64,000 bases of DNA from Ilyobacter_A sp963675185. GTDB taxonomy: Bacteria > Fusobacteriota > Fusobacteriia > Fusobacteriales > Fusobacteriaceae. Location of the stretch: contig CAXXOH010000002.1 in the NCBI GenBank assembly GCA_963675185.2, positions 372,001-436,000 on the forward strand. The letters run 5' to 3'. Shown here piece by piece: positions 8,692-17,425 of this stretch (position 1 is the stretch's first letter; every line of letters starts with the position of its first letter). The notes under the pieces are model-generated. The model saw only the letters and a program-made list of their open reading frames with translations. It searched no databases and was not told the DNA's origin. Made by a program: the position numbers and the translations under genes.

Positions 8692-8997
8692 TTTTCTCCC
8701 CTCCAAATAGCCTAAATTTCCTTGTAATTAGTTTTTCAGTAAAAAACTTGAAAATCCTTTTATTGAAAAATATCTCCAAGTATAATGACAATACACCCAT
8801 TTTATAAAATAAAGATAGCGTATTATAAAAATGATTTACAAAAATATCCAATATAAAATAATAATTAACCCAAGTTGCTCCTTACTTAAAGAATAGTATT
8901 CTTAAAGCCTAAATTCTATAAATTTACCACTAAAGATAAATTGAAGAATGACTCTAAAAGTTTTTAATAGACCTGAATTGTATAATTAAATCAAAAA

Positions 8998-9031
8998 AGC
9001 CAAACCTCTGAAAAACACAGCGGTTTGGCCT
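8998..9031. terminator. Strong hairpin, probable terminator
   Basis: GCCAAACC pairs with GGTTTGGC with a 15-base loop, flanked by an A-run at 8993-8998 that becomes a T-run on the minus strand. It lies beyond the decayed genes at 9,100-9,460 and is likely the remaining terminator of that former minus-strand unit. Confidence 0.6.
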
Positions 9032-9122
9032 TGGAATCCCTTATTAAATTCTTAACATATAAAATTCAATCTAGTCCAGTGGCTATCTCTCACATAGCGA
9101 AGTCTTTGGATTTTTAGACAAC

Positions 9123-9362
9123 TTAAACATATATATAAGTATACCAAAACCTAAAGCCGACCATAAAAAATATGATAGACCTGCAAAGTTGAGATAAATT
9201 TTTCCTTTCAAGTTCCCCCTTCATAAGATGTGCAATTTTTTTATAATACTTCAACGCTGTTTTTACCTGCCTAACTTCTTCTATCAAATAACCAAATCTA
9301 ATAATAATAAATAGATTTTTCTTATCTAAACCAATATTATGAATTCTATTGCTTTTTATTTC
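9123..9362 (-). pseudogene. Degenerate 79-codon ORF, family not recognised
   Basis: The frame is open between stops but has no ATG, GTG or TTG start with a ribosome site. It translates to NLFIIIRFGYLIEEVRQVKT and ends ..MVGFRFWYTYIYV. A second frame over its last part reads SYFLWSALGFGILIYMFKLS and stops near 9098, and looks like a membrane helix followed by a basic tail. The two frames together suggest a former membrane protein with a frameshift, beginning just after the acetyltransferase remnant. I cannot name it. Confidence 0.35.
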
Positions 9363-9475
9363 TTATCTTTATCAAGGTCCCTCACTACTCTACAGGGATT
9401 CCTCGCAGCAACTACATTTTCAGGAATGTCTTTTGTCACTACACTCCCTAATCCTATTCTTACAACTTTTATAAA
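9356..9475 (-). pseudogene. maa: Maltose/galactoside O-acetyltransferase, C-terminal remnant
   Basis: The minus-strand frame reads RIGLGSVVTKDIPENVVAAR then NPCRVVRDLDKDKK and a stop. GSVVTKDIPENVVAAGNPCRVI is the invariant C-terminal coil and tail of the Maa/LacA left-handed beta-helix acetyltransferases, which acetylate maltose or other sugars with acetyl-CoA. About 150 N-terminal residues are missing, so it is dead. The position beside two LacI-type operators and GH13 genes fits a former sugar operon. Confidence 0.8.
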
Positions 9476-9499
9476 AATTTGAAAAATATCGGCGGTTAG

Positions 9500-9513
9500 G
9501 TTAAGCGATTAAC
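9500..9513. promoter_or_regulatory. LacI-type operator, GTTAA class, site 1
   Basis: The sequence is GTTAAGCGATTAAC, a palindrome with the central CG typical of LacI-family operators, inside a longer imperfect repeat AGGTTAAG..CTTAACCT. It matches GTTAANCGNTTAAC, found three more times in the window. It lies upstream of the maa remnant on the minus strand. Confidence 0.75.
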
Positions 9514-9695
9514 TTAACCTTTCACAAAAGTTTACTACTATTTCTTTAAAAAGTCAACGTAAGTTTAATAAAAATTTCTATTTTTTACCCATATTTTTTA
9601 AGTCTCTAATTTTATTAGGTTTTAAGTTTTTTACAATAACTATTTTCAATTTTTATTTGACAATTTTGCAAAAATAAAGTAATTTTCCACAAATG

Positions 9696-9709
9696 GTTAA
9701 ACGGTTAAC
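9696..9709. promoter_or_regulatory. LacI-type operator, GTTAA class, site 2
   Basis: GTTAAACGGTTAAC, a near-perfect palindrome of the same class, 196 bases from site 1. The pair could be bridged by one tetramer or serve two divergent promoters. The 80 bases to its right end in an IS30 element, which now separates it from the GH13 gene at 11,086. Confidence 0.75.
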
Positions 9710-9795
9710 TTATGTGGTTTTTCAGGTTATTTTGTCAAAGTAGGTAAATCCTACATGGTAAAAGTATATTACAAATATAAAAGATATTTTTGATT

Positions 9796-10998
9796 AATTG
9801 TAAAATGAAGTTGAACTAAATAAAAAATCCATAGTAGGATTCCCATGTTATAATTTAATCACCACAAAAAAACATAACGAAGGGAACTAACTATGGATCA
9901 GGTAAATAATATCACAAAATCAGAGAAGAATAAACATTTAAATTTTAGAGATAGGCTGCTTATTGAACTCAGACGAAAGGATGGATTTTCAGGTTATAGG
10001 ATTGCTCAGAAACTTGGAAAAGCACGTAACACTATCTATAATGAAATCAGGAGAGGAACTATTACTCAAATTAAAAATGGAAAATTGTTTGAGCGTTATT
10101 ACGCTGAAACTGGACAAGCCATTTATGAAAAAAATAGGTCGAATTCTAAAAAGAGCTTTAAGTTCCTGAAATACAAGGATTTTATCGATCATGTTATTGA
10201 AGAAGTTGAAGTAAAGTCTTGGTCTCTTGACTCTTCTGTAGGAGATGCAATTGTATCTAAAAAGTTTGATAAATCTCAGACTGTTTGTACAAAAACCTTG
10301 TACAATTACATAGACCTCGGACTATTGAGCATCAAGAATACAGACTTACCTATGAAGTTAAGAAGAAGTACTAAAAAATCAAGGATTAGAAAGAATAAGA
10401 GGATTCTTGGAACTAGTATAGACGAACGTCCTGAAGAAATAGAAACGCGTGAAGAGTTTGGACACTGGGAGATTGATACAGTAATTGGAGAGAAAAGTTC
10501 AGAGGACAAAGTTCTCTTAACTATTGTTGAACGTAAAACAAGATATTCCACAGTATTAAAAATAGCTGGTAAAACAGCTTGTGCTGTAAATGAAGGTATT
10601 AAAGAGCTCAAAGAACTCTATGGAGAGAAATTTAATGAGGTTTTCAAGAGTATTACAAGTGACAACGGATCAGAGTTTGCATACCTTTCATGCCTTGAAA
10701 AAGAGGTAGGAACAAAGGTCTATTTTACGCACCCTTATTCATCCTACGAACGTGGGACAAATGAGCGTCACAATGGTTTAATTAGACGTTTTATCCCTAA
10801 AGGGAAGCGTATCTCAGACTATTGTGTAGATAAGGTTGCAGCTGTAGAAGAATGTATGAATACGCTTCCAAGAAAGATATTGGGGTATCTAAGTCCAGAG
10901 CATTTGTTTGAAAAACACTTAGATGAAATCTATGCAAACTAGGAAATATAAAGTGTTATTTTATAATATCGGGACTAGTTCAATTTGATATTGCAATT
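9796..10998 (+). mobile_element. IS30-family insertion sequence (copy B)
   Basis: Inverted repeats of 23 bp with four mismatches bound the element: AATTGTAAAATGAAGTTGAA.. at 9796-9818 and its partner at 10976-10998. Just outside both ends lies AAAAGATATTTTT (9779-9791 and about 11004-11016), which may be a long target duplication, as seen in some IS30 relatives. It encloses one intact transposase gene. It splits the operator region at 9.5-9.7 kb from the GH13 gene downstream. Confidence 0.85.
9893..10942 (+). CDS. IS30-family transposase (copy B)
   Basis: Three hundred and forty-nine residues. N-terminal HTH: LNFRDRLLIELRRKDGFSGY..IYNEIRRG. Catalytic core residues are in FGHWEIDTVIGE, SITSDNGSEF and NERHNGLIRRFIPKGK, the IS30 DDE pattern. 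ATG 9893 follows GAAGGGA. The frame is intact. It differs clearly from copy A, being closer to the IS1252/ISL-like longer IS30 transposases in length (inference). Confidence 0.95.
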   Translation: MDQVNNITKSEKNKHLNFRDRLLIELRRKDGFSGYRIAQKLGKARNTIYNEIRRGTITQIKNGKLFERYYAETGQAIYEKNRSNSKKSFKFLKYKDFIDHVIEEVEVKSWSLDSSVGDAIVSKKFDKSQTVCTKTLYNYIDLGLLSIKNTDLPMKLRRSTKKSRIRKNKRILGTSIDERPEEIETREEFGHWEIDTVIGEKSSEDKVLLTIVERKTRYSTVLKIAGKTACAVNEGIKELKELYGEKFNEVFKSITSDNGSEFAYLSCLEKEVGTKVYFTHPYSSYERGTNERHNGLIRRFIPKGKRISDYCVDKVAAVEECMNTLPRKILGYLSPEHLFEKHLDEIYAN

Positions 10999-11015
10999 TA
11001 AGAAAAGATATTTTT

Positions 11016-11045
11016 TTGACAAAATTAGGGAACGTTCCCTGTAAA
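11016..11045 (+). promoter_or_regulatory. Promoter with a LacI-type operator before the GH13 gene
   Basis: TTGACA at 11016-11021 is a good -35 box; a TGTAAA-like -10 lies about 18 bases on. The spacer contains the perfect 14-bp palindrome AGGGAACGTTCCCT (11027-11040) with central CG. An operator between -35 and -10 would block polymerase when bound. The half-site differs from the GTTAA and GCACAC classes, so a third LacI-family regulator outside the window probably acts here. The promoter lies just right of the IS30 end and is complete. Confidence 0.7.
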
Positions 11046-11085
11046 GGATTCGACCTTTATCTTTATAATTTCAGGAGGTAGCAAG

Positions 11086-12381
11086 ATGGCAATTAACACA
11101 CCTGCATGGCTTAAAAACGCTCATATCTACGAGGTTTTCATGAGAAACCACAGCTCAGAAGGAACTTTCGACAAGGTTACTGAGGACCTTGAAAGAATCA
11201 AAGCTTTGGGAGTAGACGTCGTGTGGCTTACGCCTATCCACCCAATTGGAGCCGAAGGCAGAAAAGGAAAGGACGGGAGCCCATACGCCATTAAAGATTA
11301 CAGAGGTATAGCAAAAGAACTAGGCGACGAAGCTAGTTTGAAAAGATTAATAGATAAAACTCACGAATATGGAATGAAAATTATAATAGATGTGGTTTAC
11401 AACCACACATCTCCAGATTCGGTCCTCGCAAAAGAGCACCCGGAGTACTTTTTGCAGGACAGCGAAGGGAATGTAACAAGAAAATTCGACGAGTGGTGGG
11501 ATATTGCAGATTTAATATACAAAGACAACCCAGGATTGTGGGAGTACCAGATAGAAACCCTAGAAATATGGTCGAATCTCGGTATCGACGGTTTCAGGTG
11601 TGACGTTGCCTCTTTTGTCCCGGTGGAATTCTGGAATTCAGCCAGGGAAAGGCTGAACAAGAACAAAGAGGTAATCTGGCTTGCTGAAAGTGTCGACTCA
11701 CTGTTCCTGAAAAAGATAAGGGACATGGGTTACACCGCCCACTGCGATTCAGAGCTTCACAGCGCCTTCGACCTTACCTATGATTACGATGGAAGAATAG
11801 TTCTGGAAGGATATTTTGCAGGGAAAAGGGATTTATCAGACTACATAAAGTTCCTGTTTTTCCAGGAAACAATGTACCCTGGCCACGCAATAAAAATGAG
11901 GTTTGCAGAAAACCACGACCAGCCGAGGTTTGCAAGTATCTTTACGGATAAAAACAAAGTTAAGAACTGGGTGACGTTTTTCATGCTGCTTCCTGGTGCA
12001 TACCTTACTTATGCAGGTCAGGAGTATTTTATAGACAAGACTCCTAGCCATTTCGACATCGACGTCATAAATTGGGGCAACGGCGATGAGGAGTTCTACT
12101 CTTTTTACAAGTCAGCTGTTCATCTGAGTAAGAAGATAAAAAATAGATGCGATAGATTCGATATCGAAGAGATTTCAAAGGGGATTGTAAAGCTGACATG
12201 GAGCAACAAGTCAGAGAAATATATGGCGATTTTGAACTTAGAAGATAAGTATGGAAAAGTCGACCCATGTGTTACTCATGAGGGTGTAGAGCTTATTTCA
12301 GGAGAAAAAATTAAAATAGATAACGATATGAAAATTTCTAAAACTCCGCTTATCATGAATTTGCTTAGCCCGGCTAAGTAA
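11086..12381 (+). CDS. GH13 alpha-amylase-family glycoside hydrolase, cytoplasmic
   Basis: Four hundred and thirty-one residues without a signal peptide. The four conserved GH13 regions are present: DVVYNH (from 102), GFRCDVASF with the nucleophile at Asp173, WLAES with the acid Glu201, and ENHDQPR with Asp278. It should hydrolyse or rearrange alpha-glucosidic links in maltodextrin-like substrates inside the cell. The C-terminal beta domain is short, so it is not one of the long neopullulanases. The start follows AGGAGG. A LacI-type operator overlaps its promoter and a strong terminator follows, so it is a single-gene unit induced by a sugar. The exact bond specificity is unknown. Confidence 0.9.
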   Translation: MAINTPAWLKNAHIYEVFMRNHSSEGTFDKVTEDLERIKALGVDVVWLTPIHPIGAEGRKGKDGSPYAIKDYRGIAKELGDEASLKRLIDKTHEYGMKIIIDVVYNHTSPDSVLAKEHPEYFLQDSEGNVTRKFDEWWDIADLIYKDNPGLWEYQIETLEIWSNLGIDGFRCDVASFVPVEFWNSARERLNKNKEVIWLAESVDSLFLKKIRDMGYTAHCDSELHSAFDLTYDYDGRIVLEGYFAGKRDLSDYIKFLFFQETMYPGHAIKMRFAENHDQPRFASIFTDKNKVKNWVTFFMLLPGAYLTYAGQEYFIDKTPSHFDIDVINWGNGDEEFYSFYKSAVHLSKKIKNRCDRFDIEEISKGIVKLTWSNKSEKYMAILNLEDKYGKVDPCVTHEGVELISGEKIKIDNDMKISKTPLIMNLLSPAK

Positions 12382-12401
12382 TTTCTCTATAACAAAAATA
12401 A

Positions 12402-12430
12402 AAGACCTCTGCAAAATTGCAGGGGTCTTC
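12402..12430 (+). terminator. Terminator of the GH13 gene
   Basis: AAGACCTCTGCA pairs with TGCAGGGGTCTT around a four-base loop, with TTCCTATTTTA after it. The stem is long and nearly perfect. Confidence 0.85.
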
Positions 12431-12628
12431 CTATTTTATCCTGAAGAAATAATATTTCTTGTTTTTTGTTTTTAAAAAATTATTTTTCTACATTAGTGTT
12501 TACAAAAGAATACAACCATGTTATCATGTGGATGAAATTAAATTTCGTGCATGCGGAGTTTAGAAAAGTTTTATTTCTAAGTGTGAACGCTGCATCAAAT
12601 AACAAATATTTAATAAGGAGTCATATAA

Positions 12629-13480
12629 TTGAAAAATAAAGAAAAAAACGCACTAGATCAAATTTTAGGAGTTTATGAAAACCTACATGAAGCTGAAAAA
12701 AGAGTCGCCGATTTTGTTGTAAACAATCGAACAAAGGTAATCGACATGACTGTTTCAGAGCTCTCTGCAGACAGCAATGTCAGCGAAGCTACCATAATCC
12801 GGTTTTGCAAAAAATGCGAATTTAAAGGATTCCATCACTTGAAGATACAGCTTGCAAAAGAAATGGTGGAATCGGAGAATAAAAGCATTTCCAACGAGCT
12901 GGACGTGAACAACATCGGCCAATCACTCCAAAATATATTGGCGAATAAAGTAGAAGAGTTAAAACGAACTATATCAGCAATGGATGAAATTGTTATAAAA
13001 AAAGTCCTGGATGCGATTAAGAAGTCAAAGCTCGTTCAATTCGCAGCACTTGGAAATTCCATACCTGTAATTTTAGATGGGGCGTATAAGTTTAATCAAA
13101 TAGGTATACCGTCTGTGGCGAGCACGATATGGGAAACCCAATTGGCTTTTGCACACACTTTAACTGAAAAGGATGTTGTGATAGCTATATCTGGCTCCGG
13201 ATCTTCTAAGAAACTTTTGACTCTAATAGATGTTGCAAACAATCGACATGCAACTACTATCTGCATAACAAACCACGAAAAATCCCCTTTGGCTGAAAAA
13301 TGTAAATACCTAATAAATACCGCTACGAGGGAAAAATTGTTCTTTAATGAATTTACTTTCACTAAGATACCAGCTATGGCAGTTGTGGAAACCTTGTTTT
13401 TACTTTTAACTGCAGAAAAAAGAGATGCCTATACCTGGATCAGTGAACACGAACATTCCATGGCGGATGATAAATTATAA
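12629..13480 (+). CDS. RpiR/MurR-family transcriptional regulator (HTH_6 + SIS)
   Basis: Two hundred and eighty-three residues. An N-terminal HTH_6 domain (DMTVSELSADSNVSEATIIRFCKKCEFKGF, about 35-65) is followed by a SIS sugar-phosphate domain (about 110-250) with the binding loop AISGSGSSKK. The start is TTG 12629 behind AAGGAG. Such proteins sense phosphosugars and control the adjacent sugar genes. It is the first gene of an operon with rpiA (34 bases away), an oxidoreductase and a HAD phosphatase, so the effector is plausibly a pentose phosphate or a related sugar phosphate. A TTAGAAA..TTTCTAA inverted repeat at 12560-12580 lies in its leader and could be a self-operator. Confidence 0.9.
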   Translation: MKNKEKNALDQILGVYENLHEAEKRVADFVVNNRTKVIDMTVSELSADSNVSEATIIRFCKKCEFKGFHHLKIQLAKEMVESENKSISNELDVNNIGQSLQNILANKVEELKRTISAMDEIVIKKVLDAIKKSKLVQFAALGNSIPVILDGAYKFNQIGIPSVASTIWETQLAFAHTLTEKDVVIAISGSGSSKKLLTLIDVANNRHATTICITNHEKSPLAEKCKYLINTATREKLFFNEFTFTKIPAMAVVETLFLLLTAEKRDAYTWISEHEHSMADDKL

Positions 13481-13514
13481 AATTATCGCTTACAAACTAA
13501 AGGAGAGAGGCAAA

Positions 13515-14195
13515 ATGTCTGAAAGGAACATAAAAAAAGAGTGTGCAAAAGAAGCACTGAAATATATCAAAAATAATACCACTATCGGATTAGGCGGAGG
13601 CAGTACAATCGGTTATTTAATTGATTATATTCAAGCTGATAAAGATCTCAACGTAAAAATCGTGACCCCATCTTACACTACAAAGCTGCTTTGCCTCCAA
13701 AGGGGATTCGATGTTCTTCACACCTTTTCCGTTGATCAGATCGATGTAGCCTTTGACGGCTGTGATCAAGTGGATGAAAATCTACACGCATTAAAAAGCG
13801 GCGGTGGTATTCACACAAAGGAAAAGCTGATTTCCAACATGGCAAATGATTATATACTTCTTGTAGACGAAACAAAATTTGTTGACAGATTAACTTTTAA
13901 ACATCCTGTTGTACTCGAGGTCTTGGAGGATGCTTTAGCTTATGTGAAAAATGAGATTGAAAATTTAGGCGGAAAAGCAGTTGCTCGGGAAAGCAGTGCA
14001 AAAGACGGCTTTACTGTAAGTGATAATGGAAATTTATTGATAGATACATTTTTTGAGAATGTGAAAGACAGCTGCGACCTGGAGAAAAAACTGTCAGAGA
14101 TAAGTGGAGTTATCGATACCTCACTATTTACAAACACGGTTACAAAAGTACTGGTTGCAAGCGACAGTGGGATTAAATTGATCTCCAAAAATTAA
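13515..14195 (+). CDS. rpiA: Ribose-5-phosphate isomerase A
   Basis: The protein interconverts ribose 5-phosphate and ribulose 5-phosphate in the pentose phosphate pathway. It has 226 residues from ATG 13515, which follows AGGAGAGAGG; the longer frame from 13425 overlaps the rpiR gene and is rejected. Family motifs are IGLGGGSTIGYLI (about 22-34), the phosphate loop, DGCDQVDENLHALKSGGG (about 81-98) with the catalytic acidic residues, and KLVDETKFVDRL-like ILLVDETKFVDRL. It is the second gene of the rpiR operon. As many genomes carry another pentose isomerase, this copy is probably dedicated to a sugar catabolic route. Confidence 0.92.
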   Translation: MSERNIKKECAKEALKYIKNNTTIGLGGGSTIGYLIDYIQADKDLNVKIVTPSYTTKLLCLQRGFDVLHTFSVDQIDVAFDGCDQVDENLHALKSGGGIHTKEKLISNMANDYILLVDETKFVDRLTFKHPVVLEVLEDALAYVKNEIENLGGKAVARESSAKDGFTVSDNGNLLIDTFFENVKDSCDLEKKLSEISGVIDTSLFTNTVTKVLVASDSGIKLISKN

Positions 14196-14210
14196 GATGA
14201 GGTGAGTTTT

Positions 14211-15164
14211 ATGAGTAAATTAAATTGGGCTATACTAGGTCCTGGGGCAATTGCAGCTGAGTTTGCCGAGGCACTAAAGGAAGCAGAAGAGCAATTTTAT
14301 GCTGTTGGGTCTAGGTCACTTGAAAAAGCAGAAAAATTTGCTAATAAATACGGTGCCGAAAAGGCATACGGTGACTATTCTGAGATGCTAAAGGATGATA
14401 AAATCGATGTTGTCTATATATCTACTCCTCACAGCAATCATTATGAGTACATAATAAAGAGCCTTCAAAATGGCAAGCACGTGCTGTGTGAAAAAGCCAT
14501 AACAGTCAACAGCAAGCAGTTATATGAAGTTGTCAAATTAGCAAAAGAAAATAATCTTGTTGTAGCGGAGGCTATGACGATTTACCACATGCCCTTGTAT
14601 AAAAAATTATGTCAAATTGTGGATTCCGGAAAAATCGGCAAGGTCAAAATGCTCCAGGTGTCCTTTGGCAGCTGCAAAGAGTATGATGTTAATAATCGCT
14701 TTTTTAACAAAGATTTGGCCGGGGGTGCCCTGCTTGATATCGGCACCTATGCCCTATCTTTTACACGTTTTTTCCTGTCAAGTCAGCCTCAAGAAGTGCT
14801 CACAACTGTGAAAAAATTTGAAACTGGGGTTGATGAACAATCTGGAATTATCTTAAGAAACGGCGATGACGAGATGGCTGTCATCAATTTGACTATGAGG
14901 GCTAAAATGCCGAAAAGAGGGGTCGTTGGTGGTGAAAAAGGTTTTATAGTTGTAGACAATTTCCCGCGAGCTGAAAAGGCAATAATTACCTATACGAATG
15001 GTACACAAGAAACAGTTGAAGCCGGCGAAACATCAAAGGCATTGAAGTATGAGATAGAAGATATGACCCACTACATTTTAAATAAAAGCAGCAACGAAAC
15101 ATTGGACTTATCAGTTGATGTTATGGAGCTTATGAGTAAGATTCAAGAACAATGGGGTAGTTAA
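14211..15164 (+). CDS. Gfo/Idh/MocA-family NAD(P)-dependent oxidoreductase
   Basis: Three hundred and seventeen residues from ATG 14211 behind GATGAGGTG. The Rossmann loop LGPGAIAAEFAEAL, the STPHSNHYEY strand and HVLCEKAITVNSKQ (with the EK dipeptide that marks the family) are present, then GGALLDIGTYALSF in the C-terminal domain. Members oxidise or reduce cyclic polyols, sugars or sugar acids with NAD(P). It lies 15 bases after rpiA in the same operon, so its substrate should feed the pentose phosphate pool. The exact sugar is unknown. Confidence 0.9.
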   Translation: MSKLNWAILGPGAIAAEFAEALKEAEEQFYAVGSRSLEKAEKFANKYGAEKAYGDYSEMLKDDKIDVVYISTPHSNHYEYIIKSLQNGKHVLCEKAITVNSKQLYEVVKLAKENNLVVAEAMTIYHMPLYKKLCQIVDSGKIGKVKMLQVSFGSCKEYDVNNRFFNKDLAGGALLDIGTYALSFTRFFLSSQPQEVLTTVKKFETGVDEQSGIILRNGDDEMAVINLTMRAKMPKRGVVGGEKGFIVVDNFPRAEKAIITYTNGTQETVEAGETSKALKYEIEDMTHYILNKSSNETLDLSVDVMELMSKIQEQWGS

Positions 15165-15201
15165 AAAAGCAGAAGATAAGTTAATTATAGAGGTGAAACG
15201 T

Positions 15202-15987
15202 TTGATTAAACTAATAGTAACTGATATGGATGGTACACTGCTAGACAGCAAACATGAGATCAACAGTGAGTTTTGGGGCACCTTTGAGGAACTTAAAAAA
15301 AGGGATATCGTGTTTTCCGCTGCAAGTGGGAGGCAGTATTACAACCTTTTGGAAAAATTTGACTCAATAAAAGATGATGTGCTTTTTATTGCCGAAAACG
15401 GCACCTATGTGGTAAAAAACGGTGAGGAACTCTTTTCGAATACCATGGATAGAGAGGAAATAAAAGAGGTAGTGGATATAGGCAGGGAGATAGAGGGGGC
15501 ATACTTGGTATTGTGCGGAAAAAAATCCGCTTACGTAGAATCTCGCAGCGAAGAGTTTATAGCTGAGGTGGAAAAATACTACCATAGGTATGAAATTGTA
15601 GAGGATATTTTAGAGGTAGAAGATGAGGTACTCAAGGTCACCCTTTGTGATTTTAAGGGTTCTGAAGAAAACAGCCACAGATACTATAAAAACTATGAAG
15701 ATAAGTTCAAGATAACCGTTTCGGGTAAACTTTGGTTGGATATAGTCAACAAAACCGCAAATAAAGGGGTGGCTATTGAAAAGGTACAGGAAATCTTAGG
15801 AATCAACAACAGTGAAACTATGGCTTTTGGAGACTACCTGAATGACCTTGAAATGATAGAAAATGCCCAGTACAGCTATGCAATGGAAAATGCCCATCCT
15901 AAATTAAAAGAGGTCTCTAAATTTATTGCGAAAAGCAATGATGAAAACGGCGTAGTGGAAGTTATAAAAGAAACGGTATTGCGTTAG
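15202..15987 (+). CDS. HAD-superfamily phosphatase, Cof/YidA type (subclass IIB)
   Basis: About 261 residues. The nucleophile motif DMDGTLLD is at the N-terminus. Motif II lies in AASGRQ, motif III with Lys in the following region, and motif IV is GDYLNDLEM. The long insert between motifs II and III is the alpha/beta cap of Cof proteins. I favour TTG 15202 behind GAGGTG; GTG 15193 lies within that site. Such enzymes dephosphorylate sugar phosphates or flavin nucleotides. Last gene of the rpiR operon; a detoxifying sugar-phosphatase role is plausible. No terminator is visible because an IS3 fragment begins 30 bases on. Confidence 0.88.
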   Translation: MIKLIVTDMDGTLLDSKHEINSEFWGTFEELKKRDIVFSAASGRQYYNLLEKFDSIKDDVLFIAENGTYVVKNGEELFSNTMDREEIKEVVDIGREIEGAYLVLCGKKSAYVESRSEEFIAEVEKYYHRYEIVEDILEVEDEVLKVTLCDFKGSEENSHRYYKNYEDKFKITVSGKLWLDIVNKTANKGVAIEKVQEILGINNSETMAFGDYLNDLEMIENAQYSYAMENAHPKLKEVSKFIAKSNDENGVVEVIKETVLR

Positions 15988-16017
15988 AATAAAAAACCGC
16001 CCCATCTAATATAAAAT

Positions 16018-16695
16018 GTACCCTTTGTCAAAGACAATCAAAAAAAGACTATGCGACATTAAGAAGATGATTTCTGTACATAACAGGAGTCATCTTTTTT
16101 AATCCCCACTGATACTTGTAATTATTGTAGTAAATCATATATCGCTTGATTTCTTTTCTCAATTCTTTTAAAGTTTCACATGATTTTATATATGCTTCAT
16201 CCTTAAAATGACCAAAGAATGATTCCTGTGGTGCATTATCCCAGCAGTTTCCAAGGCGTGACATAGATTGGCCTAAATCGTAATGTTTAACTAATTTTTG
16301 GAAGATCGGACTTGTATATTGTACACCCTGATCCGAGTGAATGAAGACATCTTTGGCTAATTTCACTTTTCTGTTCTTCTTTAATTTATGTAACGTATCT
16401 GTTGCTATATCTATTGTCAAGCTAGATGATACATTATATGCCAATATCTCATTTGTAGAACCATCCTTAATTGTTGATAAATACGCTTTCTTGCTTTTTC
16501 CATAGAATAAATATGTAATCTGTGTTAGCAGTACTTTCCCAGGTATATTTTGTTTCAAATTTCTATTTAAAAGATTTTGTAGTACGGAATGTTCTTTTGT
16601 TGATTTCATAATTCTTCTATACGGATTAGATCTTCTGAGTGGACAAGTAATCCCGTATTTTTTCATTATTCTTTTAATACGTTTTAAATTATATA
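16018..16695 (-). mobile_element. IS3-family fragment: C-terminal half of OrfB
   Basis: The frame at 16049-16690 reads LKRIKRIMKKYGITCPLRR at its left end and contains HSDQGVQYTS, GNCWDNAPQESFFGHFKDE and YYNNYKYQWGLKKMTPV, the second and third DDE regions of IS3 (IS150-like) integrase-type OrfB. The first catalytic Asp is replaced by Gln in LLTQITYLFYG (family: TDITY), so the enzyme would be dead even if whole. OrfA and the OrfB N-terminus are missing and the fragment abuts a broken sugar-binding protein gene. The missing half resembles the fragment at 41.8-42.2 kb. Confidence 0.85.
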
Positions 16696-16699
16696 TAAT

Positions 16700-17378
16700 A
16701 CCGTTAGTTTATATATTTTTTCTGCCACATCATTGTATTCCGATTTAAAACTTGTCTTTCCAGTTTTTCTTTTTTCTATGAAATTAGGACTCTGTATATT
16801 TGAAGCCAAGCTATTGAATGGAACCAGTGCTGTCAACGCATCTTTAAGAGCAAGATAGAATGGTGTTTCCCTTTTTGCCTTTATTTTTTCGCAAACTGCT
16901 ATCAATTCATCCCAAGTTTTAGGGATTTCTAATCCCAACTCTTTAAATTTATTTTTGTTGTAGAGTATAGTGTTTGCATTAGCTGCAAAAGGTATCCAAT
17001 ATTGTCATTTTTTTCTGGGTGTAAATCCTTCAGTATCTTGGAGTAAGCTTCTTGAACTTTTTCTACTTCAGGGGTACCTGTCATGTCCATCAAAACGCCT
17101 ACTCTAACTATTTCACCGTATGAAAATGTTACTCCCATGGCTATTATGTCTGGTATGTCATTTTTTGCAAGCCTCGCTTTAAGAGCAGTTTCCGCTTTCT
17201 ACATCGATATCCGGTTTTTTTGCTTCAAACTCCGCAATTAACTCATCCATTAGTTCCACTGTTTCAGATTTGGTAGTGAAGAGCTCGACTTTCGTTTTGC
17301 CGTCTTCTTTTTCCCCGCAACCACTAAAAATCAAAGTAAATAATCCCAAAGCCACAAGTAACATAATCCTTTTTTCAT
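16700..17378 (-). pseudogene. Sugar ABC transporter solute-binding lipoprotein, multiply frameshifted and truncated
   Basis: Read in three frames it gives a lipoprotein signal MLLVALGLFTLIFSGCGEKE with a lipobox LIFSGC, then VELFTTKSETVELMDELIAEFEAKKPDI, GVTFSYGEIVRVGVLMDMTG and KFKELGLEIPKTWDELIAVC. This is a family-1 (MalE/UgpB-like) sugar-binding protein. One frameshift lies in the A-run right after ATG 17378, another near 17190 and a third near 16990; the last half is cut by the IS3 fragment. AGGAGGG precedes the start. It follows malL by 48 bases, so it was the next gene of that operon and the permease genes were lost. Confidence 0.88.
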
Positions 17379-17425
17379 TTTAATAAACCCTCCTTGTTTT
17401 ATAGTTCAAATTTACTGATAAGCTA

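Noticed and set aside
13425..13514. Longer frame for rpiA starting inside the rpiR gene
   Set aside because: No ribosome site precedes it, while ATG 13515 follows AGGAGAGAGG and matches the family N-terminus.
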